Of a stretch of DNA of 64,000 nt, positions 55,921 through 64,000 are shown piece after piece (position 1 is the stretch's first letter; each line of letters starts with the position of its first letter). A model generated the notes under the pieces. The model was not told where the DNA came from, did not search any database, and saw nothing but the letters and a program-made list of their open reading frames with translations. Location: the NCBI GenBank assembly GCA_030549335.1, contig JAUKPH010000023.1, positions 1,054,001-1,118,000 of the forward strand, read 5' to 3'. Position numbers and translations under genes: made by a program. The stretch comes from Pontederia crassipes. Its lineage: Eukaryota > Streptophyta > Magnoliopsida > Commelinales > Pontederiaceae.

Positions 55921-58530
55921 TGTAATGCCCCCAAAATTTGGCCCCAATTTAGTTGCTAAACCCAACGGTGTTACTTTTGCCTAATTCTTCATAACCTAAT
56001 TGTATAAAATATAGCAGCAAATACATAATATACATAAACATCAATAGCTTGAAACAGTGGAAGACTTCTAAACATATAAATCCCAAGATACATATCTAGC
56101 CCATGGGGCACATAGGCTCTACATAAGACCCAACATAGGGTTCATAATACATATATGAGTTCATAGAAGAGTTCATGACTCAAATGCCCATAGACCATAC
56201 ATAGTTGACTCTCTAAGGAGTCCATCTTTATAACATAAGGTACCATAAGATAACTTGGGTTGACATTTCCAATCTCGTCGTCATCATGAGGTCTCTACCG
56301 CCAAACCTAAGCCTCATTTATATCTGCACAGATTTAGGGGTGCAGAGAATTTCTCTCATTAGAGTATGTTGAGGCCCATGCATACGATGATCATATAACA
56401 TACTTTCTACATGTCATGTCATAAGCAGTGGTGGAACTAGAAATATTTTGAGTGGGTTCACATTCACATATATAGTTGAAAAGTTCGCCTCCATAAAGTT
56501 TAAATTTTTTACATACGTATATATATATATATTAGTTCCAAAATTAATTCAAATGTTTATGTTATGTTATTAAAACATAATAATAATAATTTGTAATATT
56601 ATTTATAACATTACAACTAAAAAGAGATCATGTGTACAATGTTAAAAAGAGATCTTGGATACAATTTCTCTTGATTTATTAAAAAGTAACTTTAACACTT
56701 AACAAATAATTAGTAAGTGTAATATAAGATAGTAGACATAAATATTTAATTATACTAATATATCAACAAAAAAATATTGCATTATTATTTATGTATATCA
56801 ATTATATATAATAATTATATATCAAATGAGCATACATAATATCATAATTACCTAATTATACAATGATTAAAGGTATATATAAATAAAAATAATTAAAATT
56901 TAAAAAATATAAAATAGTAAAGCTTGGTGTTTAAAGAGAGAATGAGTTGATTGGATGAAAATAGAGGGAAAATATTATAATAAAATTATAAAATTTGGAA
57001 GACCAACTATAAATAAGTGGTAAAACTGATGTACTTGGACACTTAATTAAGAAAAATAATTGATTAAAGTAAATATATAAATAAAAAATCAAATAAAAAT
57101 ATTAAATATAATGTCTAGAAGAGAAAAAATGAATTGTTTGGAAAAAAATAAAAGGCAAAAATATTGTAAGACAAATTTAGAAGATTATGTGTAAATAATT
57201 AGATATCAATTATATATAATGATTTTAGAAAAATAATGTAAAAGAAAGATGGTGGAAAGGAGATTCAAACCTCGGTCATATTGGAAGGCATTAGTGCTGC
57301 TAACCAACAAGGCAATAAGAAACATGTACAATTGGCGAAATAAATGTACTAATACACAATTCTGCAGGCGCGTGAAATGCCCTTGGCATAAGCATTGCAT
57401 CATATTGAGGCATCACGGCCGTGCCTATAGTGGGGAGCACCTGTGCATCCACCCCACGACTGTGTCGATTTCAACACATGGGACACTTGTTCACGACAAT
57501 GCTAGAAGAGTCATTTGTCTCTCGTTTTCAAAATATTTCAAGGCAAGAGACTTACTAGGTTGTCACGGCCGTGTGACCCCATGGTCACTGCCATGGCAGA
57601 ACGTCCATCTCCTTCTTGGACGTTTTTCATGTTAAGGCAGGGAGTCTCTGGGTTGTCACAGTTGTGCGACCGCATGGTCACGACTGTGACAGAACATCCA
57701 TTTCATCTTCAGACGCATCTCCATGGTAATGCAAGAATCCCTATAGGTGTCAGGACATACTCTTATGCATCACGGCCGTGCTCGGGACTCTAACGACATT
57801 TCCCCTATTCTTACCCCATTTTTTTCATCTTTTACACATATATAAAAACACATTTAAGACATACATTAGTCCAACACATGAAAGATATATTTCATACTAA
57901 CCATCGTAAGATTCATATCATGACATTAGTAACGAAATGAGGCTAATAGGGTTTGCGTATGAATATTAAATCTACTAATCACATTTCTATTTAACCAATA
58001 ATCAATTTCATCATGAACAAGCACAAAGGACAATGAAGCATAATGAACTAAGCATGATTATCAATGAAATTGTAATCCTAATAAAAATACGACAAGAATC
58101 CATTCCTTCATGCACATTCACTTATCTCATTGTTCTAAGAATCAAGGTGACTTTTATTACCCTTAATCCATTCATTCATCACATCATTAAGGTAGAGATT
58201 AGGGTTTGGATCCCCTCAACATACCTTTAGGGCTTACATTAAAATCCTAATCTATTTTCCCTCTCTTTCTTCTTCCCCCTCCTTCTTTGATGTGGCAGCC
58301 ACCTCCTCTTCTCCCTCCTCTTTACTCTTCTTCTCTTTCCTTCTCCTTCTTCTTCTTTAGTTGCATGAGCACCACCTCCTCTCTCCTCACGAGTTGCTGG
58401 TTCCCTGGTGGTTGTTGCTTGCCTTGTAGTGTAAGAGGGAGTGAGAGAAAGGGAAAGATAGCCTTCTTCCTTGTTGTGAGCTGCCCCGAGTGAACAGGAG
58501 AGAGAGAGAGTGATGGTGGGAGTGATTGAG
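55921..58530 (-). mobile_element. Gypsy LTR (minus orientation), start cut by the next element
   Basis: On the minus strand it ends AAATTTTGGGGGCATTACA at 55921. 58195-58235 ('ggtttggatcccctcaacat', then 'accttta') is the reverse complement of text at 58851-58876 in the following LTR. It carries a CACGGCCGTG-type array (57405-57785). 58255-58510 is a pyrimidine-rich leader. 56440-57240 is extremely AT-rich. No PBS follows 55921, so it may be a 3' or solo LTR. Overlapping frames at 57249-57793 and 58239-58648 come from repeats and the CT-rich leader. Confidence 0.6.
57405..57785. repeat. CACGGCCGTG-type palindrome array
   Basis: Words such as ATCACGGCCGTG, TCACGGCCGTGTGACC, CATGGTCACTGCCATGG and GGTCACGACTGTGAC occur in a stretch of about 380 bp, matching the arrays in the other Gypsy LTRs. 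Confidence 0.75.
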
Positions 58531-58594
58531 TGTAATAACCCCAAAATTTGGGCCAAGTGTATTTGGGCCCTTTGGAACAAAAGCCTAATGTAAC

Positions 58595-58606
58595 TCTATA
58601 TAAAGG
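58595..58606 (+). promoter_or_regulatory. TATA box of the Gypsy 5' LTR
   Basis: CTATATAAAGG about 65 bp after the LTR start, conserved in the 3' LTR at 62041-62051. A short U3 and a very long transcribed LTR part would follow. Confidence 0.7.
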
Positions 58607-59744
58607 TCTAACAACCCTATTAGTCTCCCCCACAAACCTAGCCGTCAACTCTTCTTCCTCTCTCTTTTCTTCTCTACAAAGAAAACTTTAAGGTTGAGAG
58701 ATCTAGAGCCATGATGGCTACTTTTTAAGATTCACATGAAGGACGAGATTAAAGGTTTTTAGGAAAAGGACAAGAAGACCTATAGGCTTCTAGATGATGA
58801 AGAAGGATACAAGATGATTAAGAAAAAAGGAGTTTTAGATCTAAGACCTAAAGGTATGTAAAGGGGATCCAAACCCCTCTCTCCCCTCTCAATGATGTTT
58901 TGTTTGGATTGAGAGTCTCAAAAACACCATGTTCTTGATAGGGATTTTGATTGAGGGTTGCATAAATAAATATTCCATGAATGAAGTTTTCATGATTTAT
59001 GTTGCATAATCTGTTAAATTCGTAACTGTTTTGTAAGAATTATTTGGATAGGTTTTACTTATCCTAAAATTACAACAAATATGTGGATGGAAATCCTCGA
59101 AGTCTAGTTTCCACAGAAATTAGTTTCATATGATTTAGAGATGTATACAAATAGGTATGATCCAAACATCAGGCTACTATTATGTTATCTTGGGTAACAG
59201 TGAGACCAAATTATAAAATGTATAGTAAATTGAAAATACTTAATTAGGGTTTGAAATTTATTCACAAGTTAAAGGTTTATGTTATCTTTCTGTGAAAATT
59301 GATCTGAAAAGAAAAAAGTATAAGTTAAGTTATTAATATTTTAGTGACAGATGTTAGAATACTGTGCAGAGAATAGATTATGTTAGTTGTATGAATTTCT
59401 AGGAAAAAGCCCAAAATCTTGATAACGAATGAAAATTGCATATTTTAATGTGTTCTATGATGCGTAGATGCTAAGAGATCATACCTGTAATATTTATGAT
59501 GTTTGATATTATCTTTACTGAAGTTTTGATATCAAAAGTCAAGATTTTTGAATCGAAAATTAGAATTTCAGGACGCCGGCACGACCATGCCAACCCTAGG
59601 AACAGTCATGACCGACCGGATGAGGATGAGCGATTAAATGGCTCTATCATGCTCGTGACACTTTCCTCATGGCCGTGACGAACTTGGTCACGACCGTGAG
59701 CGAGAATGATAGCTGAAATTTGGCTTTGGGAAAGGTTGAGGCTG

Positions 59745-59870
59745 GCATGGCCATGACAAAGATGGGCACGGCCATGACATCCCTAGGCACAACCTTGACA
59801 ATGCCAGGCACGGCCGTGACGATGTTCGGCATGGCCAAGACATGTATGGGCACGGCTGTGACATTGGAAA
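59745..59870 (+). repeat. 21-bp tandem repeat array (GCACGGCCATGAC...)
   Basis: Six consecutive units of exactly 21 bp with consensus GCACGGCCATGACAxxxxxxG. The unit length is a multiple of three and contains no stops in two frames, so a frame of seven-residue repeats (GTAMT type) stays open on both strands. The 3' LTR has the counterpart at about 62998-63122. Confidence 0.85.
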
Positions 59871-60149
59871 ATGGTTTTTATGACGTTTTAAACATATTTT
59901 CTTATGTATATAGGTTATATATTGATGTGTATTGATTGTGTATGGCACCCAGAGGCACGTAATGCATGCTCAACCGTAATTAGGCTAAAATATGAAGAAT
60001 AATTGATATGAATAATTGATGCATTGCAAAGCATAATGCACCTAAAGTTGAAGAATGTCTCACTCATCAATGTTGAGAAGCAAAGTCCTACACCTATGTA
60101 TATACTTCAAATGAAAATGGGCGGCATCGTCGCAACCTCAAAGGAACAA

Positions 60150-60300
60150 AGTCCCTCATCAGAAAGTGTGCATATTTCCTAGAATAAAGTCCCTCACTAT
60201 TATAGTATGTGTATTCTTTGAAATAAAGTCCCTCACTATTATAGTGTGCGTATTCCTTGAAATAAAGTCCCTCACTATTATGATGTGCATGTTCCAAGGA
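60150..60300 (+). repeat. tandem repeat of about 37 bp (AAAGTCCCTCACTATTATAG...)
   Basis: Four units with 'aaagtccctcactattat', each followed by 'gtgtg' and 'tattcc'. Counterpart at 63670-63822 in the 3' LTR. Confidence 0.85.
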
Positions 60301-61451
60301 TGTGGCCTATGATGATGTGATATGATTCTTTTAACTATGTTAAGATCAAAGTTGTTATAAGATAAAGTGAGAATGAAGGTGAGGTTAAAGTATCTTATGA
60401 CAAAGAAAGGAAGTTAAGATGATGATGATGAAGCGATGATGGAATGTAAAATCATACACTTACGTATATACTTCAAGGGGACCTAAGCCTGAGAACCTGC
60501 ATCTGTGTATGTACTTTCCAAAGAAATAATCTCTCTCATCATAAAGTGTGTGTATTCCAAAAGATGACTAGGAATAAAGTCCCTCACTTTTATGATGTGT
60601 GTGTTCCTAAGTATGACTTATGATATGTAATGAAAGTCAAGATGGTGTTATGTGATAAAAATTAATGATGAACATGACACATGAAGGGTCGCATAATAAA
60701 GAAATAAAAGAAGAATGAAATAAGATTCAAAGGGTTATAAAACAACCCTGAAGAGATGTAAAGTATGAAAGAAGTCAAGAAGTAAGGATCAAGGAGTTAT
60801 GAAGAAACTCCTAGAATGTACATGACATTGAATGTGAAATGGAATGATAGATCATGTATGTGATGAATGATTTGAATGTATGTTTCTATTGCATGTTACT
60901 TGCAGATGATGGATCCGAAGTAAGGCATGTATGACATAATATCTATGTTATATGAATGTTGTATGATGAATGACTGTAAGCATGATGTATTGTCATATAA
61001 GGTTCATGATATAGTTCATGGCATGCATGTTCATATGTTATTATTATTATGATGATGATGCATCGCATGTAGTATCATGTGATAGGATAGCATGGCATAC
61101 TTGACATTTACATACTCTAATTAGGAAACCCTGCACTCTGAATCCATGCAGGTAACTAAGATTAAGTGATGGATGACAGCTCAAGCTCATGACGAAGTGT
61201 TGCACATGCTTAGGTTTAAATGAGTCTATAATTCAATTTGAACATTGAGGTTAATAATGTATTGAAGGTTTAGGCATTTAACGTTTCTGAAGTATCGGTT
61301 ATGATATGATTAATAGAAAATTTTTATTTATTATAATTTTCTCTAAATTGTCAAGTCTTCCATTGTTAAATGATGTATGGAGAATGGGCTAACGGCGCGA
61401 AATTGCCCTTAATGCCCAAAAACTTTTAGGGTGGATTTTCGGGACATTGCA

Positions 61452-61988
61452 GTTGGTATCAAATTCAAGTTAGGACCTAAGTCTAAGTAATTTGATGTTA
61501 AAAAGTCTAAGTCCATGTGCAACCATCATGAGCATCAAAAGGTACCGTAATGTTTAATGTTATGTTGGTAGTTGAAGTAACCAGTATAGTCTTGTTAATT
61601 TTTTAAAAGGATGGAAGCAGTCTTCCAATGCTCATGCTAAGAATTCAAGTTGATAGTATTATCAAATTGCTTATGAGTATATGTAAAATGAGGAATATGA
61701 ATATTTGATGTTAGAAGAAAAGGTGAAGTATAATGGTACATGAGGCCTAAGTGATGTTGATGGTATTATAGGATACCCTCAAATAGAAAATGGAACTTGT
61801 CTAAAGTTCAAGAACATAAATGATGATGACTAAGGTAAGCTTTAGGTAATGTCCATTACGCCAATATTATAAACAATGAATACATTTTTCTTTAATTATG
61901 ATTGAAGTAAAAGATAATGAAGGAAATTTTCCAAAGGGCATAAGTAAGATTGAAATTCGAGGACAAATTTCTTTTAAGGGGGGAAGGA
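61452..61988 (+). mobile_element. 537-bp internal remnant of the Gypsy element
   Basis: Contains the PBS, non-coding DNA and the last piece of the internal region: a 'ttcgaggacaaatttctttt' box and a PPT (AAGGGGGGAAGGA, 61976-61988). Gag and pol have been lost completely. The box preceding the PPT is typical of Tekay/Del-type chromoviruses. Confidence 0.85.
61454..61466 (+). other. primer binding site of the Gypsy element
   Basis: TGGTATCAAATTC resembles the initiator tRNA-Met complement with two changes. It begins 3 bp after the LTR end. Confidence 0.75.
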
Positions 61989-64000
61989 TGTATTTGGGCC
62001 AAGAGTATTTGGGCCTTTTGGATCAAAAGCCTAATGTAACTCTATATAAAGGTCTAACAACCCTATTAGTCTCCCCACAAACCTAGCCATCAACTCTTCG
62101 TCCTCTCTCTCCCCTCTCAATGATGTTTTATTTGGATTGAGAATCTCAAGAACACCCTATTCTTGATAGGGATTTTGATTGAGGGTTGCATAAATAAATA
62201 TTGCATGAATGAAGTTTTCATGATTTATGTTGTATAATCTGTTGAACTCGTGATTGTTTTGTAAGAATTATTTGGATAGGTTTTACTTATCCAAAAATTA
62301 CAACAAATATGTAGATGGAAATCCTCGAAGTCTAGTCTTCACAGAAATTGGTTTCATATGATTTTGAGATGTATACAAATTGTTATGATCCAAACATCGG
62401 ATACTATCATGTTGTCTCGGGTAACAACGAGAACAAATTGTAAAATGTATAGTAAATTGAAAATACTTAATTTGGTTTGAAATTTATTCACAAGTTAAAG
62501 GTTTATGTTACCTTTTTGCAAAAATTGAAATCATCAGAAAAGAACAAGTATAAGTTGATTTATTAATATTTTAGTGACTTCTGCTAGAATACTATGTAGA
62601 GAATAGATTATCCTTAGTTGTATGAATTTCTAGAAAAAGCCCCAAGTATTGATAACGAATGAAAATTGCATGTTTTAATGTGTTCTATGATGCATAGATG
62701 CTAAGAGATCGTACCTATAATATTTATGATGTTTGATATTGTCTTTACTGAAGTTTTGATCTCAAAATTAAGTCGATATTTTCGGATTGAAAATCGGAAT
62801 TTCAGGACGCTGGCATGGTCGTGCCAACCCTAGGAACGGCCATGACAGAGCGTACGAGGATGAGTGATTAAATGGCTCTGTCACGCCCATGACACTTCCA
62901 TCACGGCCATGACAAGGCCAAGAACAGCCGTGATGAACTTGGTCACGACCGTGAGCGAGAACAATAGCTGCAATTTGGCCCTGGGAAAGGTTGAGGATGG
63001 CACGGCCATGACAAAGATGGGCACGGCCATGACATCCCTGGGCATGATTGTGACAATGCCAAGCATGGCCATGACGATGTTCGGCACGGCCATGATGTTT
63101 ATGGGCACGGCTATGACGTTGGAAAATGGTTTTAATGACATTTTAAACCTATTTTCTTATGTATATAGGTTATGTATTGATGTGTATTGATTGTGTATGG
63201 CACCTAGATACAGGTAATGCATGCTCAGGCGTAATTAGTCTAAAATATGAAGAATGATTGATATGAATGATTGATGTATTGCAAAGCATAATGCACCTAA
63301 AGTTGAAAAATGTCTCAGCAAAGTCATGCACCTATGTATGTACTTCAAAGGAACCTAAGCCCGCAAAGTAAAGTCCTGCATTTGTATAATACACCTAAAG
63401 TTGAAGAATGTCTCACTCATCAATGTTGAGAAGCAAAGTCCTGCACCTATGTATGTACTTCAAAGGAACCTAAGCCCGCAAAGTAAAGTCCTGCATCAAT
63501 GTTGAGAAGCAAAGTCCTGCACTTATGTATGTACTTCAAAGGAACCTAAGCCCGTGAAGTAAAGTCCTGCATCAATGTTGAGAAGCAAAGTCCTGCACCT
63601 ATGTACGTGCTTCAAGGGGACCTAAGCCCACGAAGTAAAGTCCTACATTTGTGTATGTGCTCCTCAAAGGAACAAAGTCCCTCATCAGAAAGTGTGTGTA
63701 TTTCCTGAAATAAAGTCCCTCACTATTATAGTGTGTGTATTCTTCGGAATAAAGTCTCGCACTACTATAGTGTGTGTATTCCTTGAAATAAAGTGCCTCA
63801 CTATTATGATGTGCGTGTTCCAAGGATGTGGCCTATGATGATGTGATACGATTCTTTTAACTATGTTAAGATCAAATATGTTATAAGATAAAGTAAGAAT
63901 GAATGTGAGGTTAAAGTATCTTATGACAAAGAAAGGAAGTTAAGATGATGATGATGAAGTGAAGATGGAAAGTAAAATCCTACACTTATGTATGTACTTC
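61989..64000 (+). repeat. 3' LTR of the Gypsy element (right end outside window)
   Basis: It starts TGTATTTGGGCC; the first dozen bases after TGTA seen in the 5' LTR are deleted. It lacks a segment of about 213 bp present at about 58665-58878 of the 5' LTR. It has a larger tandem repeat at 63316-63650. Otherwise colinear. Confidence 0.88.
63316..63650 (+). repeat. tandem repeat of about 75 bp expanded in the 3' LTR
   Basis: Four units, three of them contiguous, each with 'caaagtcctgcacctatgta' then 'aaggaacctaagccc' and 'aagtaaagtcctgcat'. The 5' LTR has only one short equivalent near 60070-60110. Confidence 0.85.

Larger units (their letters stand above)
58531..61451 (+). repeat. 5' LTR (2921 bp) of an internally deleted Gypsy element
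   Basis: It starts TGTAATAACCCC and ends GACATTGCA, followed by a PBS. Landmarks in order: TATA box (58595-58606), pyrimidine-rich leader, 'aaggggatccaaacccctct' region (58860), a 21-bp repeat array (59745-59870), a tandem repeat of about 37 bp (60150-60296) and an end region like that at 460-1262. No duplication could be checked, because the right end lies outside the window. Confidence 0.88.

Noticed and set aside
57249..57793. Frames of 128 and 92 codons
   Set aside because: They run through the CACGGCCGTG-type LTR array and have no domain.
58239..58648. Lys/Glu/Arg-rich minus-strand frames
   Set aside because: Come from the pyrimidine-rich LTR leader and cross the boundary between two LTRs.
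59720..59935. Repeat protein of 'GTAMT' heptads
   Set aside because: Product of the 21-bp LTR array, open on both strands; treated as repeat, not gene.
60094..60297. Minus-strand frame with 'HYNSEGLYFKEYT' repeats, also at 63599-63823
   Set aside because: Generated by the tandem repeat of about 37 bp in both LTRs; no independent evidence of coding.

Overview
This is nuclear DNA from a flowering plant, almost entirely transposable elements. One host gene stands out: a short, intronless, GC-rich gene on the minus strand (13187-13786) encoding a Bet v 1/START-fold protein of the lachrymatory-factor-synthase-like family. A very GC-rich coding region in an AT-rich intergenic background resembles many monocots, but this is a weak hint and I do not name a species. 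No tRNA, rRNA, CRISPR array or organellar gene was recognised.

Layout. 1-1262: right part of a Gypsy LTR. 1855-3660: truncated L1-type LINE (minus). 3661-4930: degenerate LTR-like DNA. 5612-5957: Gypsy gag fragment (minus). 6005-6987: Gypsy LTR (minus), interrupted by Copia-C (6988-11599). 11605-13060: unclassified. 13187-13786: the host gene, with TATA box and poly(A) signal. 13920-15720: two related inverted-repeat elements (MITE-like) and a tandem TRIM. 15721-18400: unclassified AT-rich DNA. About 18440-19479 plus 43972-44190: another Gypsy LTR, split by a large CACTA element.

The core is a nested tower from 19480 to 43968. An outer CACTA (TSD ATT, 24.5 kb) carries a TNP2-type transposase on the minus strand. 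That gene is split by Copia-A (22095-31708, TSD CAAGT). Copia-A's 3' LTR is split by Copia-B (27079-31646, TSD AAATT). The outer CACTA also hosts an inner CACTA (36004-43501, TSD TAT). Four of these junctions have target-site duplications that I could read directly. For both CACTAs a related sequence without the insert lies in the window and acts as an empty site. The two CACTAs have complementary losses: the outer keeps TNP2 but lost DUF4216 and most of the TNPA-like gene, while the inner keeps those and lost TNP2.

44190-64000: further LTR retrotransposons. They include a block whose two LTR-sized arms are inverted relative to each other (46924-48646 and 52625-55436) although PBS and PPT signals sit at the expected places. 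They also include a Gypsy LTR in minus orientation (55921-58530) and a Gypsy derivative with 2.9-kb LTRs around only 537 bp (58531 to beyond the window end).

The three Copia elements are about 4.6-5.0 kb without nested insertions, have LTRs near 1.2 kb, and carry only a broken gag. All lose homology to Copia at the same point just before protease, so this looks like a non-autonomous family that amplified with pol supplied in trans. Coordinates of diverged LTR ends and pseudo-exons are approximate.
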